A stretch of 10,412 nt of DNA, from the NCBI GenBank assembly GCA_025457845.1, contig JALOTO010000037.1, forward strand, positions 1 through 10,412. The letters run 5' to 3'. The notes under the pieces are model-generated. The model was not told the DNA's origin. It did not search any database and worked only from the letters and a program-made list of their open reading frames with translations. The translations under genes were made by a program, and so were the position numbers. Source of the DNA: Thermoplasmata archaeon (GTDB taxonomy: Archaea; Thermoplasmatota; Thermoplasmata; UBA10834). This document shows positions 1 to 6,122 of the stretch, piece after piece; the first letter of the stretch is position 1; the number at the start of each line of letters is the position of its first letter.

Positions 1-150
1 ATCGTAATCAGGGTCTCTGAAGATGTACTGGCGCAGCTCGTCCGGCACCAGCGAGCGCTCGTTCGGCAATCCCGAACGGGACCTGGCGATTATGTCTGCC
101 AGGACATCCACGTCCCCTTCCGTCGCCTTACGGATCTCAAGGAGGGCCAC
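1..150 (-). CDS. GNAT-family N-acetyltransferase, N-terminal fragment
   Basis: This is the first 50 codons of a gene that runs off the left edge. I read it directly by reverse-complementing bases 1-150, with a GTG start at 150-148 and no stop before base 1. The predicted N-terminus (MALLEIRKATEGDVDVLADI) has the usual first strand and helix of a GNAT fold, an I-R-x-A-x-x-x-D pattern followed by a hydrophobic helix. The acetyl-CoA-binding motif lies outside the window, so the substrate cannot be inferred. The frame stays open upstream to a TGA, but GTG at 150 is the only good start, since no ATG or TTG is in frame. There is no SD, but a GGTTATCC element has its A exactly 27 nt upstream, which suits a leaderless transcript. 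It is divergent from the DoxX-like gene. Two more GNAT genes lie within 2.4 kb. The family call is fairly secure and the start less so. Confidence 0.62.
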   Translation of the reverse strand, partial: MALLEIRKATEGDVDVLADIIARSRSGLPNERSLVPDELRQYIFRDPDYD

Positions 151-173
151 GGACTGAAGTATAGAGACCAGCC

Positions 174-181
174 GGATAACC
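174..181 (-). promoter_or_regulatory. TATA-like element for the partial GNAT gene
   Basis: GGTTATCC on the minus strand, with its central A at 177, 27 nt before the first base of the GTG at 150. No SD lies between them. This is the spacing expected when an archaeal transcript begins at or next to the start codon. The match to a TATA consensus is only partial. The same octamer type recurs before the neighbouring genes at 296 and 1393. Confidence 0.35.
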
Positions 182-266
182 CTTTCCCAGAGCGCGTTCG
201 CATGTCAGGGACGGGGCTGAACCGGCCTGCCGCCTAATCGGTCAGGCTATACACTAATATAACGCC

Positions 267-273
267 GTTATCC
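267..273 (+). promoter_or_regulatory. TATA-like element for the DoxX-like gene
   Basis: GTTATCC with its A at 270, 26 nt before the GTG at 296. A second AT-rich candidate (TAATATA, 255-261) would place transcription start near 284 and give a leader of about 12 nt containing AAGGGGA (284-290), a weak SD. The sequence cannot decide between a leaderless and a short-leader transcript. Confidence 0.3.
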
Positions 274-295
274 TCCCAATCTCAAGGGGATTGAA

Positions 296-805
296 GTGAA
301 TCTCACGGAACTCAAGGAGATGGGAATTCAGAAACTAGCGTTCACGGGCGCCAGACTTGTCCTCGCTTGGACGTTCATCTGGGCGTTCTTCGACAAGCTA
401 CTCGGACTAGGGCACGAGACAAGCACCGAAAGCGCATGGATCAACGGAGGGTCGCCGACGACCGGGTACCTTACATATGCAACGACAGGACCGCTGAGCG
501 ACTTCTATCAGTCCCTGTCGGGGAACTCTGTGGCGGATGTCGCCTTCATGGGGGCGCTGCTTCTCCTAGGGGTGGCTCTGCTCCTCGGAATCGGAATGAA
601 GATCGCCGGATACGGCGGCGCACTGCTGATGCTCACCCTTTGGTCCTCACACCTCCCGCCTGAGAACAACCCTCTGACTGACGACCACATTGTCTACGCT
701 CTTGTCCTCATAGGCATCGCATATGCCGGAGCAGGGGACCTCCTCGGACTGGGGAAGTGGTGGAGAGAGACTGCTCTCGTCAATAGATACCCGTTCCTAG
801 CCTGA
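296..805 (+). CDS. DoxX/DoxD-like integral membrane protein
   Basis: A 169-residue membrane protein resembling the DoxX/DoxD family. In Acidianus, DoxD is the large membrane subunit of thiosulfate:quinone oxidoreductase, but most DoxX-like proteins have no proven role. Four hydrophobic segments are visible at about residues 17-36, 83-100, 103-117 and 131-149. The first contains the family-like pattern A-R-L-V-L-A-W-T-F-I-W-A-F-F-D-K, and the segment after residue 110 ends in W-S-S-H-L-P-P. The loop at residues 39-80 is polar and probably extracytoplasmic. The C-terminus is short and basic, with no added domain. The GTG start is supported by AAGGGGA just upstream. No DoxA-like partner or other sulfur-oxidation gene is next to it, so a thiosulfate oxidation role cannot be assigned. 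The 3' end overlaps the convergent GNAT gene by 9 bp. The fold family is likely and the function unknown. Confidence 0.78.
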   Translation: MNLTELKEMGIQKLAFTGARLVLAWTFIWAFFDKLLGLGHETSTESAWINGGSPTTGYLTYATTGPLSDFYQSLSGNSVADVAFMGALLLLGVALLLGIGMKIAGYGGALLMLTLWSSHLPPENNPLTDDHIVYALVLIGIAYAGAGDLLGLGKWWRETALVNRYPFLA

Positions 806-1393
806 CGGACGAGCCTTCGACGGGAGCGACGCCCTTCCTCCCTTCCCTTGGACGAGCTTCAGGACCATCCGCTGCTCGTCGTAGTACCTGTCGCATTCCT
901 TGACCGAGGCTCGGATCACACTCTCCGACATGAAGCCGAGTTTGGTGTAGAACGACTTGGCCCGCTTGTTGTAGGCCAGATAGGAGAGCTCTATGACCTC
1001 GATCCCCTCCATCGTCTCGACGGCCAAGGCCATGACTCGGCGGGCTAGCTCCTTCCCGATACCGACCTCCCTGTAGTCCCTGCTCAGAGCTATGGCGAGC
1101 AGGGCCCTGTGCCGCATCTTCCACCGTAGGCGCGAGATGCTGCAGTTGCCGACGATTCGTCCGTCGTGCTCGACGAGGAGGACCGCTACAGCCCGCTTTC
1201 TGACGTCTATGAGTAGGCCCTTGAGGTAGGCCTCCTCCTCCTTCAGGGTGAGCTTACCATTCACCAATATGCCAGACATGGGTTCGACCGCAAGGTCGTT
1301 AATGAATCTGAGAAGCGCAGGAGCGTCCCCCTTCCGGGGTTCTCTCATGACCACGCAGGTTCCATCATCAGCAGTGAAAGCGCCTTTGGACAC
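797..1393 (-). CDS. GNAT-family N-acetyltransferase
   Basis: A single-domain GNAT acetyltransferase of 198 residues, transferring acetyl from acetyl-CoA to an amine on an unidentified substrate. The acetyl-CoA pyrophosphate loop is visible as S-R-D-Y-R-E-V-G-I-G-K-E-L (residues 104-116), matching R-x-x-G-x-G. The C-terminal strand and helix appear as Y-N-K-R-A-K-S-F-Y-T-K-L-G-F (141-154), the usual N-x-x-A-x-x-x-Y-x-x-x-G-F pattern. Residues 1-15 precede the first GNAT strand and are poorly conserved in type, so Met16 is an alternative start. GTG at 1393 is preferred because a GGTTATCTG element has its A 27 nt upstream, although no SD is present. The basic C-terminal tail, about residues 182-198, extends past the fold and is encoded over the end of the convergent DoxX-like gene. 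It resembles RimI/RimJ-like enzymes, but the substrate cannot be read from the sequence. Confidence 0.85.
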   Translation of the reverse strand: MSKGAFTADDGTCVVMREPRKGDAPALLRFINDLAVEPMSGILVNGKLTLKEEEAYLKGLLIDVRKRAVAVLLVEHDGRIVGNCSISRLRWKMRHRALLAIALSRDYREVGIGKELARRVMALAVETMEGIEVIELSYLAYNKRAKSFYTKLGFMSESVIRASVKECDRYYDEQRMVLKLVQGKGGRASLPSKARPSG

Positions 1394-1415
1394 ATGACGG
1401 GATTGTCATCCTCCA

Positions 1416-1424
1416 CAGATAACC
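1416..1424 (-). promoter_or_regulatory. TATA-like element for the GNAT gene at 797-1393
   Basis: GGTTATCTG on the minus strand with its A at 1420, 27 nt before the GTG at 1393. A GGAGGATG string also lies nearby, but it is about 15 nt from the start, too far for a good SD. The arrangement suggests a separate, leaderless transcript, even though the upstream GNAT gene ends only 53 nt away. Confidence 0.35.
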
Positions 1425-1446
1425 GTTTCGCGGTCCAGCTCATCGG

Positions 1447-2400
1447 TCAGCGCAGCTGCTTGTGTACGACGACCGTCTGATGCTTGAGCTGGAAGCCTAC
1501 GCCGGTGTACAGCCGAAGTGCGCGCTCGTTCTCCGTGTCCACAGCTATGTAGATCGTGTCGAGTCCGCGGTCGAGTAGCCACCGCATACCGTCGATGAGA
1601 AGGGCCCTTCCCAGCCCCTGATGCCTTCGGTCTTTCACGACCCCGAGGATGGTCACCCATCCATCTCTTGTCCCGTTCCTCTTGTTGTATGGGACGCTGT
1701 CCTCGAGGAACGTGAGTCCTACACCGCGCTGACCCGACCTCGCGATCGTGATACAGTGTATGTCCTCCGAAGCCTTCTGCCACTCAGTCAACTTGCTGTA
1801 CGGCATGGGGGCGAATCCCCAGTTCTCGGCAAAGGTCTCGCCATCAAGGTCAAGGAAGGTCCTGAGCTGTTCCTCTGTGGCCGACTTGAAATCATACCTC
1901 TCGACCTTCACGTCGCCGGGGAGTTCGACCGGCGGAACGGGCTGTCCCTTCCTGAACTCCAGGTGGGAGAACAGCCTGACCGGGACCATCGACGCGCGCA
2001 CGGTGACATCCTTGAACCAGTCATCAGAGGTGTAGTACCTGGCAATCGCCCTCTCTATCCCGCGTTCTCGTAGATACTCCTCCATGAGTGCCATCAATCT
2101 CTCTTCGATGCCCCTGCCTCGCTCCTCAGGGACCACATATAGGCGCATCCATCCCTCGTTCAGCCCGTATGCAACTCGCGCCTTCTCGACTATGGCCTCG
2201 CCCACGGCGACCGGCTGACCGTCATCCAGCACGATCATCGCGCCCCTAGGGTCGAAGTCGTCCGACCCAAAGGTCTCGACCCTGAGTTCATCAAGGGTGA
2301 TGGGCCTGTAGAAAGGGATCTTGGCGCACGACCTGTCCGAGACCTCCGCCATGAAAGGCAGGTCCTCTTCGGCCGGGTGTCTGTAGGTCAGGATTCCCAT
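1447..2400 (-). CDS. Tandem-domain GNAT acetyltransferase
   Basis: A 317-residue protein made of two GNAT domains, an architecture shared with mycothiol synthase (MshD)-like proteins. Domain 1 (about 3-150) has an acetyl-CoA loop that reads P-E-E-R-G-R-G-I-E-E-R-L (91-102). The last glycine of R-x-x-G-x-G is replaced by Glu99, so this domain may be non-catalytic. Domain 2 (about 164-317) has an intact loop, R-R-H-Q-G-L-G-R-A-L (258-267), and the usual N-E-R-A-L-R-L-Y-x-x-x-G-F helix and strand (291-303). It also carries a W-G-F-A-P-M-P segment (194-200) like those in MshD relatives. Mycothiol itself is actinobacterial, so that function is unlikely here and the substrate is unknown. The ATG start has no SD, and an ATAC element lies 27 nt upstream. 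The gene is 43 nt downstream of the DsrE-like gene and may be read from it as well as from its own promoter. Confidence 0.85.
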   Translation of the reverse strand: MGILTYRHPAEEDLPFMAEVSDRSCAKIPFYRPITLDELRVETFGSDDFDPRGAMIVLDDGQPVAVGEAIVEKARVAYGLNEGWMRLYVVPEERGRGIEERLMALMEEYLRERGIERAIARYYTSDDWFKDVTVRASMVPVRLFSHLEFRKGQPVPPVELPGDVKVERYDFKSATEEQLRTFLDLDGETFAENWGFAPMPYSKLTEWQKASEDIHCITIARSGQRGVGLTFLEDSVPYNKRNGTRDGWVTILGVVKDRRHQGLGRALLIDGMRWLLDRGLDTIYIAVDTENERALRLYTGVGFQLKHQTVVVHKQLR

Positions 2401-2423
2401 GCACGGGTGAACTGCGGCGCACT

Positions 2424-2432
2424 GTATGAAAC
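2424..2432 (-). promoter_or_regulatory. TATA-like element for the tandem GNAT gene
   Basis: GTTTCATAC on the minus strand, with the A of ATAC at 2427, 27 nt before the ATG at 2400. No SD is present between them. It lies in the 43-nt gap after the DsrE-like gene, so this gene may have its own leaderless start in addition to readthrough. Confidence 0.3.
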
Positions 2433-2443
2433 TTGCCCACCGC

Positions 2444-2794
2444 CTAGATGACCAGGATCTCGAACCCGGCCTCCAGGTATCTTGCCATGGACGGGTGCCC
2501 GCCCATCTCCCCGCACACCCTGAGACCCTGGCTCTTCGCCGCCTCGAGCGACTTCGACATCGACGAACAAGCCTGACAGACGCAGTCTATCAGCCCCGCG
2601 CCCTTCGCGTCCCTGTAGAGGTTCGCAAAAGGCTTGGTACCGTCCGCCATCTCCACTACCTGTCGCGTCGCGCTCCCCTCGATGACGAGTTTGACCTCGA
2701 AGCCCTTCTTGTCCATGTCCAAGGCGTTCATCAGCGCGTGCGCGAAGTACATCTGTTCGCCGTTGAAAACGAATATGACGACCTTCCTAGACAT
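2444..2794 (-). CDS. DsrE/DsrF-like small protein with CxCxxC cysteines
   Basis: A 116-residue soluble protein of the DsrE/DsrF/TusD-like fold. The first strand is R-K-V-V-I-F-V-F-N-G-E-Q (3-14), followed by an alternating alpha/beta pattern. Three cysteines sit close together in I-D-C-V-C-Q-A-C-S-S-M (69-79), as C71, C73 and C76, with a fourth at C94. A conserved-looking C-terminal segment, G-G-H-P-S-M-A-R-Y-L-E-A-G-F (98-111), follows. Family members carry persulfide sulfur on a conserved cysteine and relay it to other proteins, but many single-gene members have no known partner. The ATG start is well supported by GGAGGA (2807-2802), 7 nt upstream. It follows the aminotransferase by 34 nt on the same strand, which suggests co-transcription. 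No dsrAB, tus or other sulfur-relay gene is visible, so the sulfur-transfer role is family inference only. Confidence 0.8.
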   Translation of the reverse strand: MSRKVVIFVFNGEQMYFAHALMNALDMDKKGFEVKLVIEGSATRQVVEMADGTKPFANLYRDAKGAGLIDCVCQACSSMSKSLEAAKSQGLRVCGEMGGHPSMARYLEAGFEILVI

Positions 2795-2801
2795 CCAATC
2801 G

Positions 2802-2807
2802 TCCTCC
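2802..2807 (-). promoter_or_regulatory. Ribosome binding site of the DsrE-like gene
   Basis: GGAGGA on the minus strand, 7 nt before the ATG at 2794. A strong SD inside the 34-nt gap after the aminotransferase stop fits an internal operon gene and fixes the start. Confidence 0.7.
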
Positions 2808-2828
2808 TACGGTCGATGAGCCCCCTCG

Positions 2829-4211
2829 TCACTCCACCAGCGCCTGGACGCACTCCCTGAAGACCCTCGTGTGATGGTCAACATCCTTCACGGTGGTGTA
2901 AGGGGACATCAGCGCCATGTTGTGGAATGGGGTGAGCAGGATACCCCTGTTCAGAGCCATCAGGTGCATCATCTTCTCGAGCTCGTGGTCCTTGGTGTCG
3001 TCGTACTCGGTCCCGTTCCTAGGAGGGGTCGGCGTGAAGTGATATTCCGCCCTGACCCCCAGCCTGACGACATGCCACGGCATGTCGTATTCATCGATCA
3101 CGTCGTTTATCCCCTTCTCGAACCTCTTCGCCAGCGGCAGCATCTTCTTGAAGTTCTTCTCGGTGATGACCTTCTGCAGGGTCGCCTTCATGGCAGCCGT
3201 CGCGAGGGCGTTTCCGCTCAGGGTCCCCCCCAGACCGCTCTCGTCAGTCCCGTCGGAGAGGATGCGTTCCATGACCTTGTCCGAGACCTCCTGGCTGATG
3301 CCGAACGCCGCCACGGGGACTCCGCTAGCGAGCGGCTTGCCCATCGTGATCATGTCGGGCTTGAGCCCGTGCTCCCTCGTGTAACCGCCGATGCCGGACG
3401 ACAGCGTATGCGTCTCGTCGATGATCAGCAGGGTGCCGTACTTCTTGGTGAGCCTCCGGGCCGCCTCGTGGTAGCCAGGGTCGGGCAGGATGATCCCGCG
3501 ATTCGTCATGGCCGGCTCCATCAGCAAAGCGGCGACATCCCGGTCCTTGAGGGCCGCCTCCAGGGCGGGTATGTCGTTGAACTCGACGAGCTTCGTGGTC
3601 TCCCTTGGGTCCACTGGCGGTCCGATGTTGCCCTCCCGTGGTATCACCTGACCGTCCCTCAGGTTGACGAGCGTCTCATCCACGGTCCCGTGGTAGCAGC
3701 CGTTGATCGCGAGTATGTACTTCCTCTTGGTCGTCTCCCGGGCGAGCCTTATGGCGAACCTGTTCGCGTCAGTCGCCGTCATGGCGATCTGCCAGTAGGG
3801 CACGCCGAACCGCCTCGACAGCTCCTCGCCGACCCACACGGAGTCCTCGGTCGGAAGCATCATCGTGATGCCCTTTGAGATCTGCTTCCTGACGGCCTCC
3901 ACGACGGGCGCTGGCGAGTGGCCGAACATCGAGCCAGTGTCGCCGAGGCAGAGATCGAGGTACCTGTTGCCGTCGACGTCCCTTATGTACTGGGCCTTGG
4001 CGTCCTTGATGAAGATCGGATATGTGCCAGCCCATCTGACCATCCAGTTCATGGGCACTCCGGCGAGCAGCGACTTCTTCGCCCGCCTGAACAGTGCCTT
4101 CGACCTCGGATGGTCCCTCTCGAAAAGCCGCTCCTCCCTCGCCGTTATCTCGGCGATCTTCGATCTATCGATGGTCCTCAATCCGCTCACCCGTCGCGCT
4201 CCCATTGACAT
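2829..4211 (-). CDS. Class III PLP aminotransferase, glutamate-1-semialdehyde aminomutase-like
   Basis: A 460-residue fold-type I PLP enzyme of class III. The internal-aldimine lysine is most likely K292 in M-I-T-M-G-K-P-L-A-S-G-V-P (287-299). The PLP-ring aspartate is D265 in L-L-I-I-D-E-T-H (261-268). The aromatic stacking loop is G-C-Y-H-G (171-175), and the phosphate-binding turn reads T-A-T-D-A-N (145-150), where many relatives have G-S/T-E-A. Other family blocks are G-D-T-G-S-M-F-G-H-S (90-99) and G-G-T-L-S-G-N (328-334). The order resembles HemL, but no tetrapyrrole gene is nearby and this subgroup is often annotated only as an aspartate aminotransferase family protein, so the substrate is open. 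The start is uncertain. ATG 4211 gives the full ORF, ATG 4205 is next, and GTG 4190 has GGGAG 8 nt upstream. A TATA-like element at 4222-4231 fits the later starts better. The DsrE-like gene follows in the likely operon. Confidence 0.88.
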   Translation of the reverse strand: MSMGARRVSGLRTIDRSKIAEITAREERLFERDHPRSKALFRRAKKSLLAGVPMNWMVRWAGTYPIFIKDAKAQYIRDVDGNRYLDLCLGDTGSMFGHSPAPVVEAVRKQISKGITMMLPTEDSVWVGEELSRRFGVPYWQIAMTATDANRFAIRLARETTKRKYILAINGCYHGTVDETLVNLRDGQVIPREGNIGPPVDPRETTKLVEFNDIPALEAALKDRDVAALLMEPAMTNRGIILPDPGYHEAARRLTKKYGTLLIIDETHTLSSGIGGYTREHGLKPDMITMGKPLASGVPVAAFGISQEVSDKVMERILSDGTDESGLGGTLSGNALATAAMKATLQKVITEKNFKKMLPLAKRFEKGINDVIDEYDMPWHVVRLGVRAEYHFTPTPPRNGTEYDDTKDHELEKMMHLMALNRGILLTPFHNMALMSPYTTVKDVDHHTRVFRECVQALVE

Positions 4212-4221
4212 CGCCGGGACC

Positions 4222-4231
4222 GTACAAATAG
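4222..4231 (-). promoter_or_regulatory. TATA box upstream of the aminotransferase
   Basis: CTATTTGTAC on the minus strand. It lies in the 78-nt gap between the ABC ATPase stop and the aminotransferase. Transcription would begin roughly at 4202-4205, which favours the ATG at 4205 or the GTG at 4190 over the ATG at 4211. It closely resembles the element before the cobalamin-binding gene (CTATTTATC). Confidence 0.42.
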
Positions 4232-4263
4232 ACTTCGCCAGACATCATTCCGCCACGACACGA

Positions 4264-4281
4264 GGGGATGTTTCATTCCCC
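4264..4281 (-). terminator. Possible hairpin after the ABC ATPase gene
   Basis: On the minus strand this reads GGGG, a bulged A, ATG, a loop of AAA, then CATCCCC. That is a 7-bp stem with one bulge, 8 nt past the ATPase stop codon. No T-tract follows, so it is a weak terminator candidate. It may instead protect the 3' end of the transcript, or be chance. Confidence 0.25.
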
Positions 4282-4289
4282 GGCAAGAA

Positions 4290-4979
4290 TCATCGCGAGA
4301 CATCCATCGTTATCCTACCGTCGCGTATCTCCACTATGCGGTCTGTCTTCTCGGCGATCCGCCTATCGTGCGTCACGACGATGAATGTCGTCCCGATCCT
4401 CTCGTTGATGTCCCTGAACAGCTTGTAGAGGTTCTCGGTGTTCTCCGAGTCGAGGTTCCCCGTTGGCTCGTCCGCGAGCACGACCTTCGGGTCGTTCACT
4501 AGCGCACGTGCGATGGCCGTCCGCTGCTGCTGACCTCCTGACATCTTGGTCGAGAGGTTCCCCTTGACCTTGCTCAGCCCGACCATGTCCAGCAGCTCCT
4601 CCGCCTTCGACCGCATCTCACTGGAGACCTTCCCGTAACGTATCCAGTAGGGCATCAGGACGTTCTCCCGTGCGGTGAACTCGGGGAGCAGATAGTGGAA
4701 CTGGAAGACGAAGCCTATCGTACGGTTCCTCAGTCGCGCCAGGTCGTTCTTCCGCATCCTCGCGGTGCTCTGCCCATCGACGAAGACCTCGCCCCTGGTG
4801 GGCCGGTCGAGAGTGCCTACGATGTTGAGCAGGGTCGACTTGCCGCTTCCTGAAGCACCTATGATCGAGTTGAACGTGCCCTGCTCGAAACCAAGGTTCA
4901 CGTCGGACAGGACCCTCGTCACGACATCGCCGGTGACGTAGTCCTTCTCCACTCCCTTCAGTCGGATGACGTCAGCCAT
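4290..4979 (-). CDS. ABC transporter ATP-binding protein, LolD/MacB type
   Basis: A 229-residue nucleotide-binding subunit that powers the adjacent FtsX-type permease. All ABC motifs are intact: Walker A G-A-S-G-S-G-K-S-T (41-49), Q-loop F-V-F-Q-F-H-Y-L-L-P-E-F (90-101, Q93), signature M-S-G-G-Q-Q-Q-R (146-153), Walker B K-V-V-L-A-D-E-P (165-172, with D170 and catalytic E171), D-loop N-L-D-S (175-178) and H-loop T-H-D (H204). The Q-loop wording and the length match the LolD/MacB/FtsE-like group, whose members drive mechanical or efflux functions, not substrate import. The LolCDE lipoprotein pathway itself is Gram-negative and is not implied. The ATG is secure: an 11-nt complement to the 16S 3' end sits at the right distance, inside the end of the permease gene, which overlaps by 8 nt. 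It is the last gene of the B12-protein/permease/ATPase operon. Confidence 0.95.
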   Translation of the reverse strand: MADVIRLKGVEKDYVTGDVVTRVLSDVNLGFEQGTFNSIIGASGSGKSTLLNIVGTLDRPTRGEVFVDGQSTARMRKNDLARLRNRTIGFVFQFHYLLPEFTARENVLMPYWIRYGKVSSEMRSKAEELLDMVGLSKVKGNLSTKMSGGQQQRTAIARALVNDPKVVLADEPTGNLDSENTENLYKLFRDINERIGTTFIVVTHDRRIAEKTDRIVEIRDGRITMDVSR

Positions 4980-6120
4980 TGCGGATCACCTCCACCGGAC
5001 TAAGCCTCGAGGACTTCCTCGCGGGAATCACCGCCGCCAGCGTCGACGCGAGCACGGCGATGGCGCCCGAGCCTACCACGAACGCCGGGTCCAGATACAG
5101 GTCGATGAGGGAGCTCCCGTCCGGGTTCGTCGCAAAGGTCGTGAAACTGTATAGCAGGCCAACGCCAAGCGACACGCCTATCACGGAGCCTGCGCCTCCG
5201 AGGATGACCCCCTCGAAGAGGAATATCAGGCTCGCGGCACGATCCGTGATGCCCATCGCCTTAAGTATCCCTATCTGTCGAGACTTCTGGACAACCTTGA
5301 TCGCAAGCACGCTCGCTATCGCGATGACGACGGACGCCATTACGAAGACCTGAATCATGATGCTCGATGCGCTCTGCCCCTGCAGCCCACTGAGGAGGCT
5401 CTCGTTCTGGGCCTTCCAGTTGTCCACCGTCACGCCTGACGGGCCGAGCAGCGACTCGATGTCCGATGCAACTGTGTCGGCAGCGAAGACGTCCGATACC
5501 TGGACCTCTATGGAACTTACCCCTTCGCCCATGTCGAAGAGCCCCTGGGCAGTCCACAGGGTGGTGACGACCCACGCGCTGTTGATGCTCGAGACCTTCA
5601 GGTCGTACAGTCCTGCGATCTCCAGATCAGCCTCGGTGCCGTTGGAGAACAACACCTGCATGACATCTCCTGGCCCCAGTGACGAGGCCTCAGCGAGCTC
5701 CCTGCCGATCATCGCTTCGCCGCCCACGGGGAGATCCCCCGAGTACAACGCACCCGCCAGGCCATATATCCCATCCGCTGTGGACAGGTCGAACCCACGA
5801 ACCAGCACTGGACTGACGCCTCCACCGACTGGAGTGAATGCGTACCCGTCGGCGACGACGGTGACGTCAGTCACGAGGGGGACCGAGATTATCTGATCCA
5901 CCATCGGCTCCCAGTCCATGATTGCGTCGCCAGTCTCGTTCTCGACGGTGACGTGGGGAGAATTCCCTACGGTGCTGTCGATGAGGCTCGCCTGTAGGCT
6001 AGTTATGAGCGTCCCGACAAAGACCTGAACCGAGACGCCCACGGCGATACCCAGGACCACCAGGATCGTCTGCAACCGGCTAGATTTCAGGAACCTCATC
6101 GCGATCTTGAGCGGGAGCAA
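4972..6120 (-). CDS. FtsX/MacB-family ABC transporter permease
   Basis: A 382-residue membrane subunit with the FtsX/MacB layout. TM1 is at about 18-39, followed by a large external domain at about 40-250 (the MacB periplasmic-core position), then TM2 at about 254-275, TM3 at about 297-325 and TM4 at about 346-368. The family signature after TM2, S-R-Q-I-G-I-L-K-A-M-G (280-290), is the coupling helix region. The C-terminus ends P-A-R-K-S-S-R-L-S-P-V-E-V-I-R (366-380), as in most members. Such permeases work as dimers with their ATPase and usually export or extract substrates, or transmit force across the membrane. The ligand cannot be predicted from the external domain. The start is TTG at 6120, supported by AGGGGGTG 5 nt upstream; an in-frame ATG at codon 8 has no SD. 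It begins 2 nt after the cobalamin-binding gene and overlaps the ATPase start. Confidence 0.93.
   Translation of the reverse strand: MLPLKIAMRFLKSSRLQTILVVLGIAVGVSVQVFVGTLITSLQASLIDSTVGNSPHVTVENETGDAIMDWEPMVDQIISVPLVTDVTVVADGYAFTPVGGGVSPVLVRGFDLSTADGIYGLAGALYSGDLPVGGEAMIGRELAEASSLGPGDVMQVLFSNGTEADLEIAGLYDLKVSSINSAWVVTTLWTAQGLFDMGEGVSSIEVQVSDVFAADTVASDIESLLGPSGVTVDNWKAQNESLLSGLQGQSASSIMIQVFVMASVVIAIASVLAIKVVQKSRQIGILKAMGITDRAASLIFLFEGVILGGAGSVIGVSLGVGLLYSFTTFATNPDGSSLIDLYLDPAFVVGSGAIAVLASTLAAVIPARKSSRLSPVEVIRNG
4983..4993 (-). promoter_or_regulatory. Extended Shine-Dalgarno of the ABC ATPase, inside the permease gene
   Basis: GGAGGTGATCC on the minus strand is an 11-nt complement to the expected 16S rRNA 3' end. 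Its GGTGA core ends 6 nt before the ATG at 4979. The same bases encode the permease's conserved C-terminal V-E-V-I-R, so one stretch serves both protein sequence and translation initiation. Confidence 0.8.
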
Positions 6121-6122
6121 GC

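Noticed and set aside
1406..1783. Minus-strand frame overlapping the tandem GNAT gene
   Set aside because: It is a shifted frame of a gene whose two GNAT domains are clear, and its translation is basic and unstructured.
1621..2073. Plus-strand frame opposite the tandem GNAT gene
   Set aside because: It is the antisense shadow of a motif-bearing gene, with no SD or promoter of its own.
2871..3878. 335-codon open frame on the plus strand, antisense to the aminotransferase
   Set aside because: It lies wholly opposite a clear PLP enzyme. Its translation is rich in Arg, His, Gly and Pro with no recognisable motif. It is a by-product of GC-rich codon bias.
2829..4211. Assignment as hemL of heme or siroheme biosynthesis
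   Set aside because: The motifs fit only the wider class III group, the phosphate turn differs, and no tetrapyrrole gene is nearby.
4264..4281. Hairpin after the ATPase as a firm intrinsic terminator
   Set aside because: No T-tract follows on the minus strand and the stem has a bulge, so it is listed only as a low-confidence candidate.
4290..6120. Assignment as a BtuCD-type vitamin B12 importer because of the B12-binding neighbour
   Set aside because: The permease has the four-helix FtsX/MacB layout with a large external domain, and the ATPase is LolD/MacB-like. No BtuF-type secreted binding protein is present.
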